From contig NZ_JAUNOQ010000003.1 in the NCBI RefSeq assembly GCF_030531065.1, forward strand, positions 62,001 through 126,000: a DNA stretch of 64,000 nucleotides, written 5' to 3'. The notes beneath the pieces are model-generated. The model was not told the origin of the DNA. It ran no database searches and saw only the letters and a list, made by a program, of their open reading frames with translations. Both the position numbers and the translations under genes were made by a program. This DNA is from Phascolarctobacterium sp. (lineage in GTDB: Bacteria > Bacillota > Negativicutes > Acidaminococcales > Acidaminococcaceae). How positions within the stretch are numbered: position 1 is the stretch's first letter; the number at the start of each line of letters is the position of its first letter. Positions 23,644 to 31,913 of the stretch are shown one piece after another.

Positions 23644-25224
23644 TCAACTGCGCCACAGCTGCCATTGCCCGGCCTGCCCCGCCAGCTTGCGCTTAGCGCA
23701 GCCTTGCTTAGCCAGGCCGTCGGAATCCTTTGCGCGCGCGATTATCCAGCGGCAGGAATTATTTTCCCACAAGGTATACGGCATAACGTTTTTGCTGCTC
23801 CAGGAATTATTCTTCGGCAGGTAAGCCGCCTCGTCCTTTTGGTACAGCAGCTTCAGCAAACGGCTGTCGCTGTAGAATACGGCGGACGTGGGATACGCGC
23901 CGTACACGCACGCCGTTTCAATCTGCTTATCGCGCAGCAGCAAGCCCAGGCCTTTAGCTGAACGCATCTCGCTTAAAGGAACGGCCAGCCCCGCCGTCAA
24001 TCCCAAATAAAACATCAGGCACACCGCGCCCACGCCCATAGCGCGGCGTCCGTTAAAAAACAGAATCACAAAGAACAGCAGCCCCACAATCAGGCTCAGC
24101 GGCAACAGGAACAGCTCCGTAATCGGCACTATGCCCTTATCCTGCACATACCAGGCCGCGCCCAGCAGCAGCACAAAGAACGCTTCCAAAAAGAAACAAT
24201 AGCCCTTGGTAAAACAACGCTCGCCCTTTTCCGCCAGCAGCTTGCCTATCAGAAGCGACGCCGGGAAGAGCAGCGGATAGGTATACGTAATATATTTAGT
24301 CGCCATGCACTGGAAGAAAACGAAAACGACAACAGCCCACAGCATCAGGAAGCCTTCCTGCGGTTTAATCTCCCAGCCGTCTTCGCCGCAGTAGCTGCGC
24401 ACCATAGCAGGCAGCAGCCCGCTCCAAGGGAAGAAGGCCAGCAAATTGACCAGCGCGTAATAGTAAATAACGTCGTCCTTAGGGTGTTCCGATACCGAAG
24501 CGCGCAGGAAATTATGCACGCCGAAAAAGGTATTGATAAAATCCATGCCGTGCTGATGATACATAAAAACATACCACGGCGCGGCGACAAGCGCTAAAAG
24601 CGCCGTACCGCTAAACAAACGGCAGCGAGTCAGCACGCGCCAATCGCGCCGCCACAGGAGGAATAAGGTGATAATCAGCCCCGGCAGCAGCACGCCGACA
24701 GGTCCCTTCGTCAGCACCGCCAGCGCCGCGCTGACGTACATTACATACCAGTCGGCCGCCTTACCGTCGCGATATCCCAAATAGAAAAACAGCAGCGTCG
24801 CGCTGAAAAAGAAAAACAGTACCGCATCCGTAATAACCGATTTGCTGATGAGGAAAAATTCCACGCTGCTCAAAAGCGCCACGCCGCTGTAAAAGCCGAC
24901 GCGCTCGTCGTACAAGCGCCTACCGCCCCAGCAAACCAGCCCCAGCCCCGCTAAGCCGAATACGGCGGGAAATAACCGCGCGCCAAATTCCGTAAAGCCG
25001 AACAGCTTAAAGCCCAACGCCGTCAGCCAATAAAACATTATCGGCTTGTCGTACCAATAGCGCCCGTAAATTTGCGGCGACAGCCAATCGCCGCTCACAA
25101 CCATTTCTTTAGCCGTCAGCGCGTAATTGGATTCCACGCTGTCGGTAACAAGCAGGCTGCCGTTGCAAAAAAACAGCAGCAATACGGCAGCCAGCCACAA
25201 GCCCAGCCAATACTTACTCTTCAT
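23644..25224 (-). CDS. ArnT/PMT-like glycosyltransferase (GT39/GT83)
   Basis: A 526-residue polytopic membrane glycosyltransferase of the ArnT/protein-mannosyltransferase type. The first loop has the catalytic acidic residue context LLVTDSVESNYALTAKEMV, then SPQIYGRYWYDKPIMFYWL, a hallmark of lipid-A or undecaprenyl-linked sugar transferases. About twelve membrane helices follow and a C-terminal soluble domain of about 100 residues. The ATG at 25224 with AAGGGGGA upstream is better than the ATG nine codons earlier. A CTTAAT-N5-ATTAAG element overlaps its promoter. In a diderm, modification of lipid A with an amino sugar is plausible, but the donor and acceptor are not shown by sequence. Confidence 0.83.
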   Translation of the reverse strand: MKSKYWLGLWLAAVLLLFFCNGSLLVTDSVESNYALTAKEMVVSGDWLSPQIYGRYWYDKPIMFYWLTALGFKLFGFTEFGARLFPAVFGLAGLGLVCWGGRRLYDERVGFYSGVALLSSVEFFLISKSVITDAVLFFFFSATLLFFYLGYRDGKAADWYVMYVSAALAVLTKGPVGVLLPGLIITLFLLWRRDWRVLTRCRLFSGTALLALVAAPWYVFMYHQHGMDFINTFFGVHNFLRASVSEHPKDDVIYYYALVNLLAFFPWSGLLPAMVRSYCGEDGWEIKPQEGFLMLWAVVVFVFFQCMATKYITYTYPLLFPASLLIGKLLAEKGERCFTKGYCFFLEAFFVLLLGAAWYVQDKGIVPITELFLLPLSLIVGLLFFVILFFNGRRAMGVGAVCLMFYLGLTAGLAVPLSEMRSAKGLGLLLRDKQIETACVYGAYPTSAVFYSDSRLLKLLYQKDEAAYLPKNNSWSSKNVMPYTLWENNSCRWIIARAKDSDGLAKQGCAKRKLAGQAGQWQLWRS

Positions 25225-25260
25225 AAAAATCCCCCTTAATAATCGCTGCATTATGCGCTC

Positions 25261-25293
25261 ATTATAACCAAGCGTTCTTAATCGATTATTAAG
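25261..25293 (-). promoter_or_regulatory. Promoter of the ArnT-like gene with PmrA-box-like element
   Basis: Minus strand TATAAT at 25261-25266. At 25277-25293, overlapping the -35 position, lies CTTAAT-CGATT-ATTAAG (plus strand). This matches the PmrA-type direct repeat (C/T)TTAA(G/T)-N5-(C/T)TTAA(G/T) at all but one position and is also an inverted repeat. Confidence 0.5.
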
Positions 25294-25305
25294 AGGGTGT
25301 TCATT

Positions 25306-25701
25306 TTAATTTAAGCTAAGCTCAAAAACAGATTTTGGAGTAAGCAAGGTGATATCACTTATTTCGTTGATATCAAAACTGCCTTTATATAGATTGGTCA
25401 CTGTAATTTGTAAGCGATGGTTAAAGTGTACCCCTTGTTGTCTACCTTCTTTATCCCTTTTTCCACAAATAAATCGCTCAGATTGCACATATTGGACACC
25501 TCGCTTTTCAGATTTGTGGTCATGGTGATGTTGAAGCCTTTGCTTATTAGTTTCTGCTTTTGGGTATGTGGTATCCCAGCAGGCAGCTCTGCTATGATTG
25601 TGGTTATAAATTTGCCGGGACGAAGGATCTGTCAGTTCGTGAGGCGGATGAGAGGTAAAGCCGAAAAATATCTCTATCAAGAAAATTGCTATCTCCATCA
25701 T
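25306..25701 (-). other. Uncertain 131-codon open frame and intergenic region
   Basis: Between the glycosyltransferase promoter and the Fic gene there is one longer open frame on the minus strand. Its product is rich in His, Gln and Arg, shows no domain I recognise, has no proper ribosome site, and starts inside the palindrome of the Fic promoter. I think it more likely a decayed gene or chance frame than a working gene. The lower G+C here fits foreign DNA brought in with Fic. Confidence 0.3.
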
Positions 25702-25723
25702 TTAGTGTTAAAATGATGGAGAT
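25691..25723. promoter_or_regulatory. Perfect 13-bp inverted repeat before the Fic gene
   Basis: ATCTCCATCATTT (25691-25703) and AAATGATGGAGAT (25711-25723) are exact reverse complements with a 7-base spacer. The site lies 25 bases before the Fic start. There is no T run, so an operator, or an RNA hairpin in the leader, is more likely than a terminator. Confidence 0.7.
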
Positions 25724-25747
25724 AAAATAAAAATGAAGGAGATAATT

Positions 25748-26794
25748 ATGAGACATTTTGATTACAGGAAAACTCCTGAAAAACTGTTGAATATGGAGAT
25801 AGTACAGATGCTTGGGCGTATTCATGAATATAAGGGAAAACAGGAGCTTTTTATTGAAGCGAATAGCGACGAATTAAAAACTCTGCTTGATGTTGCACTT
25901 ATCCAGAGTACAGGCGCGTCAAACAGAATTGAAGGTATTTATACAAGTGATAGGCGTTTGGAAGAGTTAGTCAGCCAAAAATCTGAACCCAAGAATCGTT
26001 CTGAACAGGAAATTGCCGGGTATCGTGAAGTTTTGGCAATAATTCATGAAAGTTATGAATATATCGCTGTCCGTCCTAGCGTTATTTTGCAGCTGCACCG
26101 GGATTTGTATTCCTTTTCGCAAAGTGCGATAGGTGGCAGATATAAAAATTCTGATAATGTTATTGCTGAAACAGATGCTAATGGTAATCAGAAAGCAAGG
26201 TTTATTCCGGTTCCTGCATTTCAGACTGAGGAAGCGATGAATGAACTTTGCAGCAATTTCTTTGAAGCATGGGAAAAAGATCGTATAGATAAGCTGTTAC
26301 TTATTCCTATGTTTATTTTAGATTTTCTCTGTATACATCCTTTCAATGATGGTAATGGGCGTATGAGCCGCTTATTGACTCTTTTGCTTTTCTATAAGGC
26401 CGGTTATATAGTTGGCAAATATGTAAGTATAGAAATGCTTATTGAAAAAACAAAAGAAACTTATTATGAGGTGTTACAATCGAGTTCAAGCGGTTGGCAT
26501 GAGAACGAAAACAGTTATGAGCCATTTATAAAATATTACTTGGGCGTAATATTGAAAGCATATGATGAATTTGAGAACCGGGTGGGACATTTGATTGATC
26601 GGAAGCTTTCTAAACCTGCTCGGATTAAAGCCTTATTTAATAATAAAATTGGAAAGATAACAAAAAAAGAAATTATGGAATTTTACCCGGATATCAGCAA
26701 GGTAACTATTGAAAGGACTTTGACAGAACTTGTAAAGAGCGGCTATATTACAAAAGTTGGGTCTGGCCCGTCTACAGGATATGTACGGTTGTGA
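25748..26794 (+). CDS. Fic-family protein (probable AMP-transferase) with winged-helix C-terminus
   Basis: A 348-residue Fic protein that would move AMP from ATP to hydroxyl groups of target proteins. The catalytic motif HPFNDGNGRMSR is intact near residue 196. An N-terminal inhibitory helix motif, SNRIEG (S/T-x3-E-G/N), near residue 58 marks a class II, self-inhibited enzyme. Residues after about 285 form a winged-helix-like domain (KITKKEIMEFYPDISKVTIERTLTELVKSGYI), which could bind the palindrome in front of the gene. The start is the ATG at 25748 with AAGGAGA upstream; an earlier in-frame ATG at 25733 would put that site inside the gene. It is on the plus strand and A+T richer than its neighbours, suggesting transfer. 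Confidence 0.9.
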   Translation: MRHFDYRKTPEKLLNMEIVQMLGRIHEYKGKQELFIEANSDELKTLLDVALIQSTGASNRIEGIYTSDRRLEELVSQKSEPKNRSEQEIAGYREVLAIIHESYEYIAVRPSVILQLHRDLYSFSQSAIGGRYKNSDNVIAETDANGNQKARFIPVPAFQTEEAMNELCSNFFEAWEKDRIDKLLLIPMFILDFLCIHPFNDGNGRMSRLLTLLLFYKAGYIVGKYVSIEMLIEKTKETYYEVLQSSSSGWHENENSYEPFIKYYLGVILKAYDEFENRVGHLIDRKLSKPARIKALFNNKIGKITKKEIMEFYPDISKVTIERTLTELVKSGYITKVGSGPSTGYVRL

Positions 26795-26861
26795 GCTGTT
26801 GGTAGTTCACTATAATTTACTCGATGGAACCTTCAGGAAACTTTGAGGTATCTTGCATGAA

Positions 26862-26910
26862 AAAAGGCTGTCACATCGACGAAGCTCTATCGTCAGGTGT
26901 GACAGTCTTT
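26862..26910 (+). terminator. Hairpin between the Fic gene and the convergent kinase gene
   Basis: AGGCTGTCACA pairs with TGTGACAGTCT around a 22-base loop. It is followed by TTTGG on the plus strand and by TTTTTTC on the minus strand, so it may end transcription from both sides. Confidence 0.65.
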
Positions 26911-26946
26911 GGTTATCGATAGTCCCTTTTGTATTTTTAATTTAAG

Positions 26947-28242
26947 CTAACCGCAAGCATTAGTCGGCAAAAGCACTTGCACAATCGTGCCGCGCGGCGT
27001 ATTATCGAGCAGCTTGATGCTGCCGTGATGCTGCCGCCCTATGGCCTGCGCCAGCGACAGCCCCAACCCCAGGCCGCCCTGACTGCGGCTGCGCGCTTTA
27101 TCCACGCGGAAAAAGCGGTCGAAAACCTTCTTTTTATCATCGTCGCTGATGCCGCAGCCCTCGTCCCGCACCTCCATGAGCAAGTAGCCGCGCTGCATAG
27201 CCACCCGCAGCGTCACCGCCGTACCGGAAGGCGAATATTTACTGGCGTTATCCAATAATATTACCAGCAAGCGGGTCAGCGCCGCTTCGTCGCCCATAAT
27301 GCGCAGGCCGCCGTCGATTTCCGTCAGCAAGGTCTGCCCTTTGGCGGCGCACACCAGCTCCAGCTTCTTAGCCGCCCGGCGGCACAGCTCGCTCATATCC
27401 ACGTCCGCCATAGCCGCGATCAACGCGCCCTGGTCGCTGCGCGCCAGCTCCATCAGATTTTCCGTGAGCCGCGTCATGCGCAAAGTTTCATCGTGAATCA
27501 TGGCGAGCGATTCTTTAGCAAAGTCGCTGTAACAGCTGTCTTCGTCCTCCTGCAAGCTTTTGATAGCCAGCCGGATTACGGCCAGCGGCGTGCGCATTTC
27601 ATGGGAAGCGTCGGCTGTGAACTGCTGCTGTTTGGCGTACATGCGGCTGACCGGCAAAATCGTGCGCCCCGCCAGCCAATAGCCGAAGAAGCAGGCCGCT
27701 AAAAACAGCGCCGCGGCGACGCATAAAACTTTAAACAACGTATTGAAGGCCGCCGTATAATAAAATTCTACGTTTTTAAACATATACAGGCTGCCAATTC
27801 TTTCGCCCCCGCGATCAACCGGAACCACCGCCGCCAAATAACGGTAACGCGACGCGACGTCCTCGCCCACGCCGTGCATGCGCAGCAGCCTCGTTGAATT
27901 AAATTCGCGCGGCCAATCGTTGCGATGATTACCAATAGCGCGGCCCTGCGGCCCGCTGCCCAACTGGTCCAGAATAACCGTTTTGCCGTCGGTTCCCACA
28001 AAATACGCCAGCATCCGCCCCTGCCTGATCGCGTCGTTGGAGCAGGGAGCTTCGCCGCTGTTCAGCCATTCTTCCACCTCGTGGTGCGCCTGAGTAACCA
28101 GGCCTTGCTTTTCGTGGTCCAAAATCGCCCACCAGATGAAAGCGTAAGCGGCCGCCACCACAAACAAAATCAACGCCGCAAAAATACCCGCGTAAATACA
28201 GGTCATGCGGCGGCGCAAATTTTCCACCAGTTTATTCCACAT
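26947..28242 (-). CDS. Sensor histidine kinase
   Basis: A 431-residue membrane kinase. It has a first membrane helix (about 15-40), an extracytoplasmic sensor of about 115 residues that contains HEVEEW (an ExxE arrangement), and a second helix near 160-180. The H box TADASHEMRTPLAVI follows near residue 212, then the ATPase boxes LLDNASKYSPSG, RDEGCGISDDD, FDRFFRVD and GGLGLGLSLAQAI. The ATG at 28242 overlaps the end of the regulator gene by 11 bases with GGAG at nine bases, so the pair is coupled. The stimulus is unknown. The possible link to the ArnT-like gene would fit a cell-envelope or cationic stress sensor. Confidence 0.92.
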   Translation of the reverse strand: MWNKLVENLRRRMTCIYAGIFAALILFVVAAAYAFIWWAILDHEKQGLVTQAHHEVEEWLNSGEAPCSNDAIRQGRMLAYFVGTDGKTVILDQLGSGPQGRAIGNHRNDWPREFNSTRLLRMHGVGEDVASRYRYLAAVVPVDRGGERIGSLYMFKNVEFYYTAAFNTLFKVLCVAAALFLAACFFGYWLAGRTILPVSRMYAKQQQFTADASHEMRTPLAVIRLAIKSLQEDEDSCYSDFAKESLAMIHDETLRMTRLTENLMELARSDQGALIAAMADVDMSELCRRAAKKLELVCAAKGQTLLTEIDGGLRIMGDEAALTRLLVILLDNASKYSPSGTAVTLRVAMQRGYLLMEVRDEGCGISDDDKKKVFDRFFRVDKARSRSQGGLGLGLSLAQAIGRQHHGSIKLLDNTPRGTIVQVLLPTNACG

Positions 28243-28897
28243 AATAGCCAACTCCGCGCATCGTTTTGATTAGCTCCTCGTTGTTCAGCTGGGCTATTTT
28301 TTTGCGCAGCAAACGGATATGCACGTCCAGATTATTATCCGTAACGTCGCTGTCAATGCCCCAGATGCGGTCCTGCAGCACGGCGCGGGGAATAACCTGC
28401 CCCTTGTTGCGCAGCAAAAATTCCAGCAGTTTGTATTCGCGCGGACGCAGCTCCACGCGCTTATTTTCATAAACGAGGCAATAAGTCGCCGCCTCCAGAG
28501 TATACGCGCCGCAGGTCAGATTATCGGCGACGTACTGGTCGTGACGGCGGCACAGGGCGTGCAGCCGCGCCGTCAGCTCTTCAACGTCGAACGGTTTGAC
28601 GAGGTAATCGTCCGCCCCGGCGTTGAGCCCCTGCACCCTGTCGGCCACCGCGTCCCGCGCCGTCAGCAAAAGTATTTTGCCCTGGTATTCTTCTTCGCGC
28701 AAGCGCTTGCATAAATCGAGCCCGCTAAGCCGCGGCATCATCCAGTCCAGCACCGCTACGTCGTAGCCGTCGCTGTAAATTTTTTCATAAGCCGCTTCGC
28801 CGTCCTGCACCCAATCGACAGCAATGTTACGCTTGCGCAGCAAAACGCTCAGTAGCTTGCCTAAATTCAAATCGTCTTCAGCTAATAAAATTTTCAT
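28232..28897 (-). CDS. OmpR/PhoB-family response regulator
   Basis: A 221-residue regulator. The receiver has the acidic pocket LLAEDDLNLG, the phospho-acceptor Asp in AVLDWMMPRLSG near residue 52, LLTAR and the conserved Lys in DDYLVKPF. The C-terminal winged helix is typical (VELRPREYKLLEFLLRNKGQVIPRAVLQDRIWG...VDVHIRLLRKKI-like ending). First gene of a two-gene operon with the sensor kinase. Direct repeats CTTAA(T/C) in its own promoter suggest self-activation. Confidence 0.95.
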   Translation of the reverse strand: MKILLAEDDLNLGKLLSVLLRKRNIAVDWVQDGEAAYEKIYSDGYDVAVLDWMMPRLSGLDLCKRLREEEYQGKILLLTARDAVADRVQGLNAGADDYLVKPFDVEELTARLHALCRRHDQYVADNLTCGAYTLEAATYCLVYENKRVELRPREYKLLEFLLRNKGQVIPRAVLQDRIWGIDSDVTDNNLDVHIRLLRKKIAQLNNEELIKTMRGVGYYVE

Positions 28898-28917
28898 AGC
28901 GTTATCCTCCCGCTGAT

Positions 28918-28965
28918 ATTATACCACAGTACAGCTTATCAGCTTCAGCTTAATTGTAGCTTAAC
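28918..28965 (-). promoter_or_regulatory. Two-component operon promoter with CTTAAT-N5-CTTAAC box
   Basis: Minus strand TATAAT lies at 28918-28923. Just upstream of the -35 position, plus-strand 28949-28965 reads CTTAAT-TGTAG-CTTAAC. This is a direct repeat with 11-bp period, the arrangement bound by OmpR-family regulators and the same as the PmrA consensus. A third partial copy (AGCTTAT) is at 28933-28939. Confidence 0.55.
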
Positions 28966-29014
28966 TTTGAAAAATTTATGTTGGGCATGACAAAACAATA
29001 TAGACCTACTGAGC

Positions 29015-29052
29015 ACAAAAAATCCGCGCAGCTTACAAACTCCTGCGCGGAT
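29015..29052 (-). terminator. Terminator after the exported 168-residue protein gene
   Basis: Minus strand: ATCCGCGCAG pairs perfectly with CTGCGCGGAT around an 11-base loop and is followed by TTTTTTGTG. Confidence 0.88.
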
Positions 29053-29114
29053 AACGGTTCTTTTAAATTTTTAGCTTGCCGCTCCTTACTTGGAGCGATA
29101 AATCACTTTTAGCC

Positions 29115-29621
29115 TTACCAACGAAAGCTATTGATTGACTGCGTTATTAATTCGGCATAGCCGTCTACCGGCAAGGTAATGGCCGCTATGTTGTATATAA
29201 ATTTACCATCCGGTACGCTTTCCATAATAAATACATAACCTTTACCGTTTCTTTTGAAAGCGAATAAAGTGAAATAAGCGTCATGGTTATTCAGCGTTAC
29301 ACGCTGCTGCGACACAATCTCCCCGTCCATAGCAGCCGCCGCTTTAGACCCATACTCAAACAACCATTCTCCCAATCTATCGTCTGCGACCGAAATATCT
29401 GCTCTATTTGCCATTATAATATTAATCATAGCAAATTCGTCTTTTCCATGAAAAATCATAGGAAACTTGATTTCCGGATTGATTCTGAAAGTATCTGGAA
29501 TCAGAATACTATAGCCGTATTCCGTATTCCTGTATTGTGCTAACGACTTAGCCGCCGCCCAGCAGGGCAGACTAAAAAATAACGCGCATACTAAAACCAG
29601 CGCCTGTATCTTTCGTTTCAT
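29115..29621 (-). CDS. Exported protein of unknown function (PsbP/DUF1795-like pattern)
   Basis: A 168-residue protein with a clear signal peptide (MKRKIQALVLVCALFFSLPCWAAA), cut probably near residue 24. The mature part opens with YRNTEYGYSILIPDTFRI and contains NNHDAYFTLFAFKRNGKGYVFI and a final AELITQSINSFRW. This order resembles small PsbP/DcrB-like lipid- or ligand-binding domains, though I cannot confirm membership. A GAGGAGC ribosome site precedes the ATG. It lies 84 bp after another exported protein and may be the last gene of an exported-protein cluster. Confidence 0.65.
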   Translation of the reverse strand: MKRKIQALVLVCALFFSLPCWAAAKSLAQYRNTEYGYSILIPDTFRINPEIKFPMIFHGKDEFAMINIIMANRADISVADDRLGEWLFEYGSKAAAAMDGEIVSQQRVTLNNHDAYFTLFAFKRNGKGYVFIMESVPDGKFIYNIAAITLPVDGYAELITQSINSFRW

Positions 29622-29705
29622 CCTCTGCTCCTCTTATCAATAAAAACGCTACGTTATCCGCCTATTTTTGAATTGAAGCGGCTTTATCAAAAATCCATCA
29701 AAGCG

Positions 29706-30791
29706 TTACAGTTTATATATCTTTTCAATGCGAATTTTATCTTCATCCTTTGTTTTAATCCAAACCGTATCCGGCTTTCCATTTTCTATCGTATAAACGA
29801 CTACCGCAGGATATATTTCTTCAAAAGTATCATTGATTCCCATTGTTTTAGTTAACAAGTCCAATAAACCTTTTGCCGGTTTTTTCCTGCCTATCCAAAG
29901 CTTGCACACATAATGCTTGGACGTAGGCGCGGAAGCTTCCGTCTGCTTATTCTGTTTTTCAGCTTGAAGCCGCATTTTTTGCAAAACCAAGCAGCCGTCA
30001 TGCAAGGTCCCTGCGCCAAAATATTTTGCCAGCGCAGCGTTGACTCCTTTCCTAATACGTTTAGCAAGCTGTTTTTCTTCTTTAGAAAATTTTGGGATTG
30101 CTTCTTCAGCATTGAATATATAATCGTCATCTAACAGCTCTACCGGCAGAATTGAAGTTAACTTAACGTCGTATGCAGCCTTGTCTAATTTAAAGCTGGT
30201 TAAAGACGCTTCTGCTAATCTTTTATCTTCCTCTTCATTATTTAATTTATTCTGCGCAGTATCGTCGGTTTTCTGATTATTAGCAGGCTGCTCATAAGGA
30301 TTCGCCATATTATATACATCTTTAAATAACTCTCTGTAATATTCTCTTAATTCGCTATAACTTTCTTTTTTTACTTGTTCTGCAATTTCGGGAGGGGCCT
30401 CAGAAATGTCAAAATCTTCATTTATTCCATTATGATTTAAAGCAACTTGTAAAATTCTTTCTGCTTTTGCAAATAATTGCTCCGGCGTCCCAGGGCCATA
30501 ATATTGCCGCGGATCCCATCGGTTATATTGCTCAATATATTCTTTAGGATATTTATAATGAACTTGTATAGTTTCGGCTCCATATTGCCTTTGAGTACCC
30601 AATGTTATCCATGCAGAATCAACGTACCCAATGCCTTGATTATACAAATATAAACTTTTTTGGGGACATAACGCTATAGTATATGATACTGTTGGCATAG
30701 AGTCAACAGTCACATTGCATGCGCTGGCAGCATTAACAATAAACATACCACCCAATGTTAAACCCAATAATTTTTTTGATAATCTCATCAT
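29706..30791 (-). CDS. Exported protein of unknown function, 361 residues
   Basis: The N-terminus MMRLSKKLLGLTLGGMFIVNAASAC is a signal peptide ending in AAS-AC; the Cys sits where a lipobox could be (ASAC), but the preceding residues are not typical. The mature part is rich in Tyr, Gln and charged residues with a hydrophilic middle (NNQKTDDTAQNKLNNEEED) that suggests a linker. The C-terminal third (LWIGRKKPAKGLLDLLTKTMGINDTFEEIYPAVVVYTIENG) looks like a folded alpha/beta domain. I recognise no family. The ATG at 30791 has AAAGGAG at good distance, better than the in-frame ATG at 30833. Confidence 0.65.
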   Translation of the reverse strand: MMRLSKKLLGLTLGGMFIVNAASACNVTVDSMPTVSYTIALCPQKSLYLYNQGIGYVDSAWITLGTQRQYGAETIQVHYKYPKEYIEQYNRWDPRQYYGPGTPEQLFAKAERILQVALNHNGINEDFDISEAPPEIAEQVKKESYSELREYYRELFKDVYNMANPYEQPANNQKTDDTAQNKLNNEEEDKRLAEASLTSFKLDKAAYDVKLTSILPVELLDDDYIFNAEEAIPKFSKEEKQLAKRIRKGVNAALAKYFGAGTLHDGCLVLQKMRLQAEKQNKQTEASAPTSKHYVCKLWIGRKKPAKGLLDLLTKTMGINDTFEEIYPAVVVYTIENGKPDTVWIKTKDEDKIRIEKIYKL

Positions 30792-30944
30792 AACGGCTCC
30801 TTTCCTTTTTCCAATTACTTTATTTTTCATCATACGCAGTACCGTCCATTCTTCCCCACGCTATTCATAAACGAAAGTAAGACGACAAAATTTTACACGC
30901 ATCACTCTACTCAAACGGCGTTATTATTTCTCTTCTGCGCAGCT

Positions 30945-31877
30945 TCAAATATTCCATTCGTCGATTGACTGCAGGTATTCTTTTACTACCGCCACTTCAT
31001 CTAATGTTCCATTTTTTATCACAGGATTTCGAGCTAATTCGCTAAAATAATGCCATTGATTATTGAACCTATTATGCATTATCAGGTTACTGCCCGCATC
31101 ATATCCTCTCGTTTCAAGTCTTAATCTTTGATTAGGATAATCAACAATATATTCAATCACAGCAAAAGGATACTGTATGTTTCTCGTCCAACGACAAAAA
31201 CGTAATTCCCCATTTTGAATCCTAATGGAATTGGTAGGAATAAACGATTCACTACTCTCGCTATATTTTTCATACGCAATTATCTCTCTTTTATTCGCAG
31301 CTATGCGCTTAGCATGCTCTTCCATGGCTTTTCTTTCGCGTTCCTTACGTTCTTCCTCTTGGCGGCGATATTCGCGCTCCTCCTCCTGACGGCGTTCTTC
31401 TTCCTTTCGCTTTTCTTTATAAGCAAAGTCGTTCTTTATTTTGTATTTATCCCTAAAAATTTTAGCGTTATCTTCAAACTCCTTATACAATCCTAGAATT
31501 TTAGCAACATGACCATCCTGATTCTCGCTGTCGAGCATGGCGCAAATAATCTCAAGACGTTTGCTCTCATTCATATATAAAGATTTCACTTCATCTGCCA
31601 GCTGCTTATCCTTTGCCAGCCTCAAACTGTCTATACGAGTAGCCAGCTGCTCCTGCAGTTCCTTACTTTCCTTGCGTCCCAGCTCCCAATAGCCGCGGCC
31701 TTTAGAGGTATCAACAAGTATTTGGTCAATCTTCGTTTCGTTAGCGTCCAAAACTGCAAAATATTCCTGCGGCGTAATTTGCTTGCCCCCGCAGCCCGCT
31801 ATAAGCAAAACGCTGCAACATATCGTTAAACACCATAAAAAAATCGTACCTATCCCTTGCCGTCTGCTTTTCATCAT
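30945..31877 (-). CDS. Lipoprotein with charged coiled coil
   Basis: A 310-residue predicted lipoprotein: signal peptide with the lipobox LIAGC (Cys near residue 29), then GGKQ. Residues about 40-130 are helical; residues about 155-205 are an almost pure Glu/Arg/Lys coiled coil (KEEERRQEEEREYRRQEEE). The C-terminal 100 residues form a small domain (IRIQNGELRFCRWTRNIQYP). No known family recognised. It follows the PD-(D/E)XK-like gene by 36 bp, so the two are probably co-transcribed from the poly-G promoter upstream. Confidence 0.75.
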   Translation of the reverse strand: MMKSRRQGIGTIFLWCLTICCSVLLIAGCGGKQITPQEYFAVLDANETKIDQILVDTSKGRGYWELGRKESKELQEQLATRIDSLRLAKDKQLADEVKSLYMNESKRLEIICAMLDSENQDGHVAKILGLYKEFEDNAKIFRDKYKIKNDFAYKEKRKEEERRQEEEREYRRQEEERKERERKAMEEHAKRIAANKREIIAYEKYSESSESFIPTNSIRIQNGELRFCRWTRNIQYPFAVIEYIVDYPNQRLRLETRGYDAGSNLIMHNRFNNQWHYFSELARNPVIKNGTLDEVAVVKEYLQSIDEWNI

Positions 31878-31913
31878 CTATCACCTGCCCTTAAAATACT
31901 TCTATTACCTCGC

